64,000 nt of DNA from an uncultured Tenacibaculum sp. (GCF_947495995.1 NZ_CANMAX010000012.1:28251-92250); one strand, 5' to 3'. Numbered from the stretch's first letter, positions 8,918 through 17,628 are shown. The notes: a model not told the origin generated them from the letters alone. Numbers and translations are program-made.

Positions 8918-9888
8918 TTCTTTTTTGTGATAAAGTTAAATTCTTTATTTGAAAAATCAATCATAATAATATCTTTTAAAAATAATTGATTTCCCGTAAC
9001 TCCAATTATCTCAATTCCATTTTTAAATTCTTTCTCAAAAGGTCTTGTTCCTAAATAAATATTTTTATTCTTTAAATTTAAACCTTCAATTTTAACATCT
9101 TCTTTTATCTTTCCTTTATAAGTAGTGTAATAATTTCCAAAAGAAGGGACTTGTAAAGAATCGATAGCTGGTGTTTCTGAGTATTGATTCCAAAAATCTC
9201 GATTATTAGTGATTAAAGGGAATATACTTGATCCTGTATCGAACATTACATAATATTTCTTTCTATTAAAATGTACTGGAAGTAGAATTCTATTCGAATT
9301 ATCCAATTCAAATTTTATTGTTTTTACCTTTTCATAATCAGGTAACATATCACTTAAAACAATAAATCTTTTATTTGGATAATCGATAACCAATTTCTTG
9401 CCCTCGAAAGTATTTATTCCTAAAGTTCCTATATGATTTCTATAGTTTGCAAAGATTAAGGAATCTAATTCCTTTCCAGAATTAGGATATAGAATTACTT
9501 CACTTGATACCAAAGTAGTGTCTTTGAAATTTAGAGGTAAATCATTTAAAAGATATGATATTCTACGATTATTTATATTTTTTTGATTTAAACTTCGATT
9601 TTGATCATAAACTCCTAATTTATTTTTATACTTTTTATAATATTTAAGATAAGAATTTATGATACTATCTTTAAAAAAAGTTGGAGAACCAGTATCTAAT
9701 TGAAAAGAAAACTTAGGTTTATCGCCTAATGTAAAATCTACAAACATTGCTGATTTATCATATACTTTCTCTCCTATTTTAGAAGATTTCCAATAAAAAT
9801 CAATCCAATATGATTTTTGTTTTTTAGCACAAGAACTAAAAGCTAACACCAAATAAGTATATGCAATTACAATAAGAATATTTTTCAC
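8914..9888 (-). CDS. Lipoprotein with two aspartic-protease-like lobes
   Basis: A 324-residue lipoprotein (lipobox AFSSC, Cys 20). Two similar halves are visible. In the first, FQLDTGSPT (Asp 65) is followed by GTLGINTF and LVIDYPNKRF near 153-175. In the second, MFDTGSSIF (Asp 217) is followed by GVTGNQLF and IMIDFSNKEF near 296-318. DTGS plus a downstream G-x-x-G strand and an IDY/IDF turn is the retropepsin/pepsin fold signature, so one chain appears to carry both catalytic Asp residues, as in pepsin. The start is GTG (no suitable ATG). It is coupled to the EI24-type gene. Function would be periplasmic or surface proteolysis (inference). Confidence 0.7.
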   Translation of the reverse strand: MKNILIVIAYTYLVLAFSSCAKKQKSYWIDFYWKSSKIGEKVYDKSAMFVDFTLGDKPKFSFQLDTGSPTFFKDSIINSYLKYYKKYKNKLGVYDQNRSLNQKNINNRRISYLLNDLPLNFKDTTLVSSEVILYPNSGKELDSLIFANYRNHIGTLGINTFEGKKLVIDYPNKRFIVLSDMLPDYEKVKTIKFELDNSNRILLPVHFNRKKYYVMFDTGSSIFPLITNNRDFWNQYSETPAIDSLQVPSFGNYYTTYKGKIKEDVKIEGLNLKNKNIYLGTRPFEKEFKNGIEIIGVTGNQLFLKDIIMIDFSNKEFNFITKKK

Positions 9889-9901
9889 AGCTTAGAAATA
9901 A

Positions 9902-9933
9902 AAAACCTCTTTCAAAATTAAGAAAGAGGTTTT
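9902..9933 (-). terminator. Rho-independent terminator after the thioredoxin-like gene
   Basis: AAAACCTCTTTC (9902-9913) pairs perfectly with GAAAGAGGTTTT (9922-9933) around an 8-base loop. On the minus strand the stem is followed by T residues. It closes the long heme operon read from hemA. Confidence 0.8.
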
Positions 9934-9955
9934 AAATATTGTGGGTATTTGACTG

Positions 9956-10555
9956 CTAATTTAGTACTTGACTAATAAAAGTTTCTAATTCTGAAACGTT
10001 AGTTGCTGTAGCTTGTTCTTTTGTTACTGTTTTTGTAGGAATTGCAGCTCCTCTTTTAACATCAACGAATTTTTTAGACTTGTCTATTAAATAAGCTGTT
10101 GGATAATCTAATTTATGTACAAAACCGCTAATATCTAAATTACCTTTTTGCACTTTGTCAGCTTCTCCTGCAGGAACTAAAACGATTCTATCGTCTAATT
10201 TTTCTTGCATTCTTCCTAATTTATCTTTTTTGTCCCAGAAAATCATTACAAATTGAACCTTATCATTGTATTTTTCAACCATTTGATTTAAAGCTGGAAT
10301 CTGACCGAAACATGGCGCAGACCACGTAGCAGCGGCTATAAGAACGATAGGTTTTTTAATTGACTTTGTACTTATTACTTTATCAGTATCGGTTGTAAAA
10401 TCATAGTTTAATAAATAACTATCTTTTATACACGTATTAATTAGTTCGTCTGAAGATTTGTCTGCACAACTATTCACCGCTTGGTTATAGTACTTTCTTT
10501 GCGCAAATACACTAGACGTTATCACAATTAATATTAAAGTTACTAATCTTTTCAT
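9956..10555 (-). CDS. Thioredoxin-fold protein with a single active-site Cys
   Basis: A 199-residue secreted protein (signal peptide ending near SVFAQ) of the TlpA/AhpC-TSA redoxin type. The active-site region reads TWSAPCFGQIP where family members usually have WCxPC: Ser 79 replaces the first Cys while Cys 82 remains (the Ser codon is TCT, one change from TGT). It cannot form the normal CxxC disulfide; it might act by a monothiol or peroxidatic mechanism, or use Cys 30 or Cys 42. It follows hemE by 26 bases and precedes a strong terminator, so it is the last gene of the heme operon, where redox handling of haem or cytochrome thiols is conceivable. Confidence 0.75.
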   Translation of the reverse strand: MKRLVTLILIVITSSVFAQRKYYNQAVNSCADKSSDELINTCIKDSYLLNYDFTTDTDKVISTKSIKKPIVLIAAATWSAPCFGQIPALNQMVEKYNDKVQFVMIFWDKKDKLGRMQEKLDDRIVLVPAGEADKVQKGNLDISGFVHKLDYPTAYLIDKSKKFVDVKRGAAIPTKTVTKEQATATNVSELETFISQVLN

Positions 10556-10581
10556 GGGAATCTCGATTAATTTTAATTCTT

Positions 10582-11607
10582 TTATTGTTTGTATTCTTTT
10601 ACTGCATCAACAAATGCTTTTGCGTTTTCCAAAGGTATATTTGGTAAAATCCCGTGCCCTAAGTTAACAATATATTTATCCTTTCCAAAATTGTTGATCA
10701 TTTCTGTCACCATTTTTTTGATTTCATTTGGTGGAGAAAGCAATCTTGAAGGGTCAAAATTACCTTGTAAAGTAATATTTCCTCCCGTTAAATATCTTGC
10801 ATTTCGAGCAGAACAAGTCCAATCTATTCCTAAAGCTGAAGCTCCTGATTTTGACATTTCATGTAATGCAAACCAACATCCTTTACCAAATGCTATTACT
10901 GGAATTTCATCTTTTAACGCTTCAATTATGTCATTGATGTATTGCCATGAAAACTCTTGATAATCTACTGGGGATAGCATGCCTCCCCAAGAATCAAAAA
11001 TTTGAACAGCATTAACACCGGCCTTAACCTTTGCTTTTAAATAAGCAATTGTGGTGTCTGTTATCTTTCTAAGCAATTCGTGTGCCAAAACTGGTTGCGT
11101 AAAACAAAATTCTTTTGCTTTATCAAAGTTTTTAGATCCCTGACCTTGTACCATATAACATAAAATTGTCCATGGAGAGCCCGCAAAACCTATTAATGGA
11201 ATTTCATCATTCAACTTTTCTTTAGTTGCTTTAATTGCATCCATTACATAACCTAATTCTTCATTTACATCTGGTATAATTACCTGATCTAAACTTTTTT
11301 TATCACGAATTGGATTTGGTAAATATGGTCCGAAATTCGGTTTCATCTCTACCTCAACATTCATAGCTTGAGGTACTACAAGAATATCTGAGAACAGAAT
11401 TGCAGCATCCATACCATATCTACGAATTGGCTGAACTGTTATTTCTGAAGCTAGTTCAGGAGTTCTACAACGTGTAAAGAAATCGTATTTCTTACGAATT
11501 TCCATAAACTCTGGTAAATACCTTCCTGCTTGTCTCATCATCCAAACTGGTGGTCTATCTACAGTTTCTCCTTTTAAAGCTCTTAAAAATAAATCGTTTT
11601 TTATCAT
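10582..11607 (-). CDS. hemE: Uroporphyrinogen decarboxylase
   Basis: A 341-residue cytoplasmic enzyme that decarboxylates uroporphyrinogen III to coproporphyrinogen III. The family signature RPPVWMMRQAGRYLPE lies near 18-33, the substrate-cavity Asp in AAILFSDILV, and GFAGSPWTIL, FDSWGGMLSP and GHGILPNIPLEN further on. I prefer the ATG at 11607 (MIKNDLFLRAL), one base after the PrcB-like gene's stop; an ATG five codons earlier is also possible. It is the last pathway gene on this arm. Confidence 0.96.
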   Translation of the reverse strand: MIKNDLFLRALKGETVDRPPVWMMRQAGRYLPEFMEIRKKYDFFTRCRTPELASEITVQPIRRYGMDAAILFSDILVVPQAMNVEVEMKPNFGPYLPNPIRDKKSLDQVIIPDVNEELGYVMDAIKATKEKLNDEIPLIGFAGSPWTILCYMVQGQGSKNFDKAKEFCFTQPVLAHELLRKITDTTIAYLKAKVKAGVNAVQIFDSWGGMLSPVDYQEFSWQYINDIIEALKDEIPVIAFGKGCWFALHEMSKSGASALGIDWTCSARNARYLTGGNITLQGNFDPSRLLSPPNEIKKMVTEMINNFGKDKYIVNLGHGILPNIPLENAKAFVDAVKEYKQ

Positions 11608-11608
11608 A

Positions 11609-12073
11609 TTATTCTTCAACAAAAACTTTGTTCTTGTCTGTTTTATTAATTGTAACTATATGTATTGGTTGCGTAATTGCCATACCAACCATATCAGTTG
11701 GTTTCGGTCCTTTATGATTAATTACAATTTCTAAAGTTTTTCCTTTTTGTGAAACTTCATTAACCTTAATCGTAAAACCTGTAGTATTCCTTACACTATC
11801 TATGGCAACAATTACACTTTTTTTTGAAAAATCTATATTGGTATTAAATTCTTCAGAAACTTTATTTATTGAATCTAACTTAGTTAAGAAAGCTTTCCAT
11901 TCTTCAACAGACTGAATAACAATATTTTCTTTTTTAAATCCTTCTTCTCCTGCTCCAGTTAATGCTCCTTCATACAAACTTTTCATAATTTGCTGTACAT
12001 CCATCGAATTTGTAATTTTTGGTGAACATGATAGGTAAAAGAAGAGTGATAAAGTTAAACTAAGTAATTTCAT
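11609..12073 (-). CDS. PrcB-like lipoprotein
   Basis: A 154-residue lipoprotein (hydrophobic leader then LSCSP, Cys about 16). The middle and C-terminal part (VEEWKAFLTKLDSIN, then SKKSVIVAID, then a PTDM...ITQPIHIVTIN strand) resembles the PrcB C-terminal domain of a Treponema protease-complex subunit. No protease gene is adjacent. It lies between hemL and hemE with 10-base and 1-base gaps, so it is cotranscribed with them although no role in heme synthesis is known. Confidence 0.6.
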   Translation of the reverse strand: MKLLSLTLSLFFYLSCSPKITNSMDVQQIMKSLYEGALTGAGEEGFKKENIVIQSVEEWKAFLTKLDSINKVSEEFNTNIDFSKKSVIVAIDSVRNTTGFTIKVNEVSQKGKTLEIVINHKGPKPTDMVGMAITQPIHIVTINKTDKNKVFVEE

Positions 12074-12083
12074 GATTCGTTTT

Positions 12084-13373
12084 TTACATTTCTGAAACTG
12101 CTTTTAATGCGTTATCTAACGCTTTTTTAGTTTTACTAATATTTTTTTCAGTTAAAGCACTAGATAAGAACCAAGCTTCGAACTGAGATGGAGGTAAAAA
12201 TATTCCGTTTTTAATCATCTCCCAGAAAAATACAGCAAACTTTTTAGTATCAGAAGTTTGTGCTTCTTCAAAATTAGTAACTTTTTTATTAGTAAAAAAA
12301 GGATTCATCATAGAACCAAACCTATTCACCGTAACATCTACTCCATATTTTTGAGCTGATGATAAAATCGCTTCTTCTATTTCTGCTCCGATTGCATCAA
12401 ATTGCTTGTACGGATTTTGCTTTTTTAATGTTGACAAAGTAGCAATTCCTCCTACCATTGCAATTGGATTACCACTTAATGTTCCTGCTTGATACATTCC
12501 TCCTAATGGAGCAACATTTTCCATAATCTCGTTTCTAGCTCCATAAGCTCCAACTGGGAAACCTCCACCGATAACTTTTCCTAAACAAGTAATATCTGCT
12601 TCTACTCCTAAAACTTCTTGAGCTCCACCAAATGTAGAACGGAAACCTGTCATTACCTCATCAGCAATAAGTAAAGCTCCGTTTTTATTCGCTAATTCTT
12701 TTAAATCTTTTAAGAAATTATTTTGAGGAATTACAACTCCCATGTTTCCTCCTACTGGTTCAATAATTACTCCAGCAATATCATCATGTTTTTCGAAATG
12801 TGCTTTAACACTTTCTAAATCATTATAGTTTGCGATTAAAGTATTTTTCACTGCTCCTTCTGGAACACCTTTACTACCTGGTAAACTTAAAGTTGCTAAA
12901 CCAGAACCTGCTGCAACTAATAACGAATCTTGATGACCATGGTAACAACCAGAAAACTTAATGATCTTATCTTTTCCTGTGTAAGCTCTAGCTAAACGAA
13001 TTCCACTTAAAACAGCTTCTGTACCTGAGTTTACAAAACGTACTTTATCCATTCCTGGAAAAGCATCACAAACTATTTTAGCTAGTTTAATTTCGTTTTC
13101 TGTTGAAGCTCCAAAAGAATATCCGTTTTTTAAAGCTTTCGTTACTGCTTTTTGTACTTTCTTATGACGATGACCCAGAATCATTGGTCCGTAAGACAAT
13201 ACATAATCGATGTAAGAGTTTCCATCTACATCGACAATTTTACTTCCTTTAGCTTTATCAATAAAAAGTGGATTTCCACCAACAGAAGCGAATGCTCTAA
13301 CTGGTGAATTTACAGCTCCAACTAAATTAACTAAACCTTTATTATATAGTTTTTGTGATTTTTTGAATTTCAT
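12084..13373 (-). CDS. hemL: Glutamate-1-semialdehyde 2,1-aminomutase
   Basis: A 429-residue PLP enzyme converting glutamate-1-semialdehyde to 5-aminolevulinate. The PLP Lys is 266 in CLGKVIGGGFPVGAYG. Other family motifs: AVNSPVRAF near the N-terminus, the cofactor-binding NSGTEA, YHGHQDS and the PLP-contacting Asp in IADEVMTGFR. Length is typical. It sits in the hem operon three bases downstream of the barstar-like gene. Confidence 0.97.
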   Translation of the reverse strand: MKFKKSQKLYNKGLVNLVGAVNSPVRAFASVGGNPLFIDKAKGSKIVDVDGNSYIDYVLSYGPMILGHRHKKVQKAVTKALKNGYSFGASTENEIKLAKIVCDAFPGMDKVRFVNSGTEAVLSGIRLARAYTGKDKIIKFSGCYHGHQDSLLVAAGSGLATLSLPGSKGVPEGAVKNTLIANYNDLESVKAHFEKHDDIAGVIIEPVGGNMGVVIPQNNFLKDLKELANKNGALLIADEVMTGFRSTFGGAQEVLGVEADITCLGKVIGGGFPVGAYGARNEIMENVAPLGGMYQAGTLSGNPIAMVGGIATLSTLKKQNPYKQFDAIGAEIEEAILSSAQKYGVDVTVNRFGSMMNPFFTNKKVTNFEEAQTSDTKKFAVFFWEMIKNGIFLPPSQFEAWFLSSALTEKNISKTKKALDNALKAVSEM

Positions 13374-13376
13374 TTT

Positions 13377-13673
13377 TTAACTTTTAATGAAAGTTATATG
13401 TTTATTTTGTTCTATAATTTCAATTACTGTATGTAAGAAACTTGTTTCTAAGTTTTCTTCGCTTTTGTAAAAATTTTTCCACTCAATAATTATTTCTTCA
13501 TCTACATCAAAAGTTCCAAAACCTCCACTTAAAACATCATTGAAAGCATCTAAATTTCTACCTATTCTCCAATTCAAATCATTTGTAAAAACTCTTTCTA
13601 TTTCATTGTAAAAGCCTTTCTCATTAGAAAACTTATTTCCATTTATTGTGTAAGTTGGCTTCCAATCAGACAT
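13377..13673 (-). CDS. Barstar-like protein
   Basis: A 98-residue acidic protein with the barstar layout. It opens with a strand YTINGNKF, then an NEIERVF helix, a LDAFNDVLSGGFG segment and the strand EIIIEWKNF. Barstar inhibits the ribonuclease barnase by blocking its active site with an acidic helix. No barnase-like RNase is adjacent, so this is probably not a toxin-antitoxin pair. Its start overlaps the hemB stop by one base and hemL follows three bases after it, so it is firmly embedded in the hem operon. A protein-binding role is inferred. Confidence 0.7.
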   Translation of the reverse strand: MSDWKPTYTINGNKFSNEKGFYNEIERVFTNDLNWRIGRNLDAFNDVLSGGFGTFDVDEEIIIEWKNFYKSEENLETSFLHTVIEIIEQNKHITFIKS

Positions 13674-14653
13674 TAATTATTTCTGAATAATTTAGCAACT
13701 TCTTTTGCAAAATAAGTTAGGATAATATCTGCCCCTGCTCTTTTAATGCTTAACAAGCTTTCTAACATTACTTTTTCACCATCTAACCAACCTTTTTCTG
13801 CGGCTGCTTTAAGCATTGCATACTCTCCACTTACATTATAAGCTGTGATTGGCACATCGTAGTTATCTTTTAGTAACTTGATGATATCTAAATATGCTAA
13901 AGCTGGTTTTACCATAATCATATCTGCTCCTTCTTGAATATCTAAATCTGCTTCTATTAAAGCTTCACTCGTATTAGCAGGATTCATTTGGTATGTTTTT
14001 TTGTCTCCAAACTTTGGAGCTGAATCTAATGCATCTCTAAACGGACCGTAAAAAGCACTTGCGTATTTAGCTGTATACGACATTATAGAAACCTGTGTAT
14101 ACCCAGCTTCATCTAAAACATTTCTAATATATCCTATACGACCATCCATCATATCAGAAGGTCCTAAAATATCTGCACCAGCTTTTGCTTGTGCAAGAGC
14201 CATTTTTCCTAGAATCTCTAAAGTTTCATCATTAAGAATTTCTCCATTCTCAACAATTCCATCGTGACCATCACTTGAATATGGATCCATAGCAATGTCT
14301 GTCATTAAAGCAATTTCAGGAAACTTTGATTTGATTTCTTTTAATGCTGTATTGTATAAGCTCTCAGGATTATATCCTTCAGTTGCATATTTATCTTTTT
14401 TATCATCTCCTAAGGAAGGAAATACACAAAATCCTTTAATTCCTAAATCTACACATTCTTGAATTTCTTCTAAAAGTAAATCCAACGAATAGCGATAAAT
14501 ACCAGGCATAGAAACAATTTCTTCTTTCTTTCCTAAACCTTCTATAAGAAATACAGGATAAATAAAGTCGTTTACAGATAAGGTAGTTTCTTCTACCATA
14601 GCTCTTATTGCTGCAGACTTACGATTTCTTCTTGGTCTTCTTGTATTTAACAT
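13673..14653 (-). CDS. hemB: Porphobilinogen synthase (5-aminolevulinate dehydratase)
   Basis: A 326-residue enzyme that condenses two 5-aminolevulinate molecules to porphobilinogen. Active-site lysines are Lys 196 (SYTAKYASAFYGP) and Lys 249 (MVKPALAY). The metal loop reads TDIAMDPYSSDGHDG, with Asp in place of the Cys triad of zinc-dependent enzymes, which points to a magnesium-type HemB. It overlaps the barstar-like gene by one base and starts three bases after hemCD. Confidence 0.97.
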   Translation of the reverse strand: MLNTRRPRRNRKSAAIRAMVEETTLSVNDFIYPVFLIEGLGKKEEIVSMPGIYRYSLDLLLEEIQECVDLGIKGFCVFPSLGDDKKDKYATEGYNPESLYNTALKEIKSKFPEIALMTDIAMDPYSSDGHDGIVENGEILNDETLEILGKMALAQAKAGADILGPSDMMDGRIGYIRNVLDEAGYTQVSIMSYTAKYASAFYGPFRDALDSAPKFGDKKTYQMNPANTSEALIEADLDIQEGADMIMVKPALAYLDIIKLLKDNYDVPITAYNVSGEYAMLKAAAEKGWLDGEKVMLESLLSIKRAGADIILTYFAKEVAKLFRNN

Positions 14654-14656
14654 ATA

Positions 14657-16243
14657 CTAACTCTTTACAAAGTGCAAATTCACTAATTCTAAAATACTTT
14701 CTACTGTTGGTACTTTAGCAACTTGTACTTCTTCAAAATATTTAGATGCTTCTTTTGCTGTAGTTTCACCAATACAAAAAGCGATTTTATCTCCTTTATT
14801 CTCTTGCATATAGCTTTCTACAGTAGAAGGGCTATAAAATAACACCCCGTTTACTGTTTCATCTACTTTAGCTGGACTGTACATTGTTTTGTACGCCTCT
14901 ATTTCATTTACAGTAATATTATTTTCTGATAAAACTATTGGTAAAGTATCTAAACGTAAATCGCTGCAGAAATAAGTTACAGTTTGTCCAGATAATTCTT
15001 CAGATAAATAAGCTGCTAATTTTTTAGCGTTTCTTTCTGAATTTTTAACCTTACCTATTTTCTGCTCTATTAATTTCTTTGTTCTTCTACCTACACAGTA
15101 GATATTTTTAAACTGTAATTCTTCTTTTGTAAAATTATGAAGTAATGCTTCTACTCCATTTTTACTTGTAATAATTACATGTTCTAATTCTTGTTTAACT
15201 AATTTAGGAGCAATCCTATTAAATCTAATTTTGATAAAATCGCTATCCTCAACTGTCATAGATTCTGCAAGAAGATTTTTTTGTGCTTCGGAAAGTGCTT
15301 TTGTAGAATAAATTGAAAATTCTTTAGCTACAGCTACATCATCACTCATTAAATCTTTTCCACCTCTATCTAAAATATAATTTGCGCAATCTTGTGCTAA
15401 ATATTTCTTCTTAATTAAAGGAACTGTTCTTTGGACTTCAATTTTTTTCTTTCCATCTCTACTTAATAAAATCCCTTTAAATTCTATCTCTTTATTTACT
15501 TCATCAATTCTTGCAAAACCTCCAATTGGTGCGGTACAGCCTCCTTCTAATTTATTTAAGAATTCACGCTCAATAGCTGTACAAGTCTCAGTATCTTTAT
15601 GATTTAAATAAGAACAAGCTTCTCTAATATCTTCGTTTTCTTCTAAAGCAGTAATCATTATTGCACCTTGTGCTGGTGCAGGAATCATCCAAGATAAATT
15701 AACAGCACCTTTTGGTCTTTTCCCAATACGTTCTAATCCTGCTGCTGCAAAAATAGCTCCGTTCCAATCATTATCTTTAACTTTTTGTAAACGTGTATTT
15801 ACGTTACCTCTTAAATCTTCTACGCTATGTGTTGGATAACGATCTAACCATTGTGCTTTTCTTCTTAAGCTACTAGTAGCAATAACTCCTTTAGGTTGTG
15901 CTAAAAACTCTTCATTATCTTTTAGTACTAAGATATCGTTATGATTTGCTCTTTTTAAAACCGCAGCTTGTACAATTCCTTCCGGTAAAACTGTAGGAAC
16001 ATCTTTCATAGAATGAACAGCAATATCGATTTCATAATTCAACATTGCGATATCTAAATTCTTAGTAAAGATTCCTGTAATTCCTAATTCGTATAAGGGT
16101 TTATCTAAAATAATATCCCCTGTAGATTTGATAGGGACAATTTCTGACTGATAACCTTCTTGGTGAAGTAATTTTTGAACTTTTTTAGCTTGCCATAGTG
16201 CTAATTCACTATCTCGAGTACCAATTCTAATTATTTTTTGCAT
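14657..16243 (-). CDS. hemCD: Fused hydroxymethylbilane synthase / uroporphyrinogen-III synthase
   Basis: A 528-residue fusion of two consecutive pathway enzymes. Residues 1-about 300 are HemC: IGTRDSELALWQA, DIAVHSMKDVP, SSLRRKAQW, DLRGNVNTRL, and Cys 236 in LEGGCTAPIG, which holds the dipyrromethane cofactor. Residues about 305-528 are HemD, recognisable by TSKNGVEALL, YFCSDLR, NEIEAYKT and FYSPSTVESY. Fusion should pass unstable hydroxymethylbilane directly to the cyclising domain. Its start overlaps hemA by 17 bases. Confidence 0.95.
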   Translation of the reverse strand: MQKIIRIGTRDSELALWQAKKVQKLLHQEGYQSEIVPIKSTGDIILDKPLYELGITGIFTKNLDIAMLNYEIDIAVHSMKDVPTVLPEGIVQAAVLKRANHNDILVLKDNEEFLAQPKGVIATSSLRRKAQWLDRYPTHSVEDLRGNVNTRLQKVKDNDWNGAIFAAAGLERIGKRPKGAVNLSWMIPAPAQGAIMITALEENEDIREACSYLNHKDTETCTAIEREFLNKLEGGCTAPIGGFARIDEVNKEIEFKGILLSRDGKKKIEVQRTVPLIKKKYLAQDCANYILDRGGKDLMSDDVAVAKEFSIYSTKALSEAQKNLLAESMTVEDSDFIKIRFNRIAPKLVKQELEHVIITSKNGVEALLHNFTKEELQFKNIYCVGRRTKKLIEQKIGKVKNSERNAKKLAAYLSEELSGQTVTYFCSDLRLDTLPIVLSENNITVNEIEAYKTMYSPAKVDETVNGVLFYSPSTVESYMQENKGDKIAFCIGETTAKEASKYFEEVQVAKVPTVESILELVNLHFVKS

Positions 16244-17495
16244 CTATTGTTTCTAAATTTGTGCCAAACACTTTTGCCATAACTTGAATACTTTGATTAA
16301 CAGATGTATTCTCTTCTTTTAGGTGTTTTACAAATTGTGTAGTAATTTTCTGTATAAATCTTGATGTGATCGCTTCTGCTTGATCAATATCAAAGTTAGA
16401 TATTTTCTTTTTGTGGAAGTTTATCTCGTCTTGTTGAATTGCTTCTAAAGACTGTTTTAAAGCATTAATTGCTGGTGTAAAACGACGGTGATTTAACCAC
16501 TCGTTAAACTCTTGTTTGTGCTCGCTAATAATTGCTTCTGCAACCGGCACTTCTTGTTTTCTTACAGCTAAAGTTTCATCTGTAACTTTAGATAATTCAT
16601 CAACATTAATTAATGTTACATTATCTAATTGCTTTACTTCTTCACTAACATTTGCCGGTACAGATAAATCTAAAACTAATAAACCTTTACCTGAAGTAAT
16701 ATTTTCTTTAGTGATTGTAGCTGTTGACGCTCCTGTAGAAACAATTAAAACATCTGTGTTTTCTATTTCAGATGTTAAGTTTTCTAGTTTAGCTTTTTTA
16801 ATAAAATCGTAATCTTTAATAAACTCATCAACTTTCTCTTCTGTTCTATTAACTAAAGTTACTTGTTTGTTTTGAGTATACTGCGCTAAATTTTTACACG
16901 TATGTTTTCCCATTTTTCCTAAACCATAAACCAAAATGTTTTTTGAATTATAATCTGGAAGATTTTTGATTAAATATTGAACTGCTGCATACGATACCGA
17001 TGTTGTACCTGAACTTAACTTTGTTTCGTTTTTAACACGTTTACTCGACTGTAATACCAAATTAATTAAACGTTCTATGTAAGCATTTATAGTTCCAACT
17101 TCTTTAGCTTGCTTCACTGCCATTTTTAACTGACCAACTATTTCGTAATCACCTAAAATCTGACTTTCTAAACCAGTTCCCATTCTAAATAAATGGTTCA
17201 CTGCTTCTTGATTTTGTTGAATTGTAGAAATACTTCTAAACTCTTCTACAGTTCCTTTAGAGTATTTACATAATAACTCTATAAGCAAACAAGGTCTTGG
17301 TGCAAATCCAGAAATTTCTGTTCTGTTGCAAGTAGACAATACAAAAATACCATCGAACCCTATTGATTTTGCCTCTTCCAATAACGAAATTTGATCTTCT
17401 TTTGATAAAGAAAACTTTCCTCTCGTTTTTGCATCTGCCTTAACATAGCTTACAGCAATATTGTAAAAATTCTTGTGCTTTGTATTCGTCAACAT
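16227..17495 (-). CDS. hemA: Glutamyl-tRNA reductase
   Basis: A 422-residue enzyme that reduces glutamyl-tRNA(Glu) to glutamate-1-semialdehyde with NADPH, the first committed step of the C5 heme pathway. The catalytic Cys is 56 in LSTCNRTEI. A substrate-recognition segment GLESQILGDYEIVGQLK, the Rossmann motif VYGLGKMGKHTCKNL and a C-terminal dimerisation helix region follow. It is the first gene of the minus-strand hem operon and diverges from the AraC-type regulator. Confidence 0.97.
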   Translation of the reverse strand: MLTNTKHKNFYNIAVSYVKADAKTRGKFSLSKEDQISLLEEAKSIGFDGIFVLSTCNRTEISGFAPRPCLLIELLCKYSKGTVEEFRSISTIQQNQEAVNHLFRMGTGLESQILGDYEIVGQLKMAVKQAKEVGTINAYIERLINLVLQSSKRVKNETKLSSGTTSVSYAAVQYLIKNLPDYNSKNILVYGLGKMGKHTCKNLAQYTQNKQVTLVNRTEEKVDEFIKDYDFIKKAKLENLTSEIENTDVLIVSTGASTATITKENITSGKGLLVLDLSVPANVSEEVKQLDNVTLINVDELSKVTDETLAVRKQEVPVAEAIISEHKQEFNEWLNHRRFTPAINALKQSLEAIQQDEINFHKKKISNFDIDQAEAITSRFIQKITTQFVKHLKEENTSVNQSIQVMAKVFGTNLETIDAKNN

Positions 17496-17518
17496 TCAAT
17501 AAATATCTAAAATCCCGA

Positions 17519-17526
17519 CAAAAATA
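17519..17526 (-). promoter_or_regulatory. -7 promoter box of the hemA operon
   Basis: The minus strand reads TATTTTTG, an exact TAnnTTTG match, 23 bases upstream of the hemA ATG. It should drive hemA-hemCD-hemB-barstar-hemL-prcB-hemE and the redoxin gene. Confidence 0.55.
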
Positions 17527-17620
17527 GAAACTTACTTTAGATAAAAGTATCGCCAAAAGAACTTAAAATGTCGATTTTTGTCTTTATCGTTATTTTTTTC
17601 GTAAAACACCTGATTTTCTT

Positions 17621-17628
17621 TATTTTTG
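17621..17628 (+). promoter_or_regulatory. -7 promoter box of the AraC-type gene
   Basis: TATTTTTG followed by CA is an exact -7 match 79 bases upstream of the probable TTG start. About 95 bases separate it from the divergent hemA box, so one regulator could act on both arms. Confidence 0.55.

Noticed and set aside
10589..10960. Plus-strand open frame of 123 codons
   Set aside because: It lies antisense inside hemE, which has the full family signature.
13377..13673. Toxin-antitoxin module at the barstar-like gene
   Set aside because: No barnase-like RNase gene is adjacent on either strand; neighbours are hemB and hemL.
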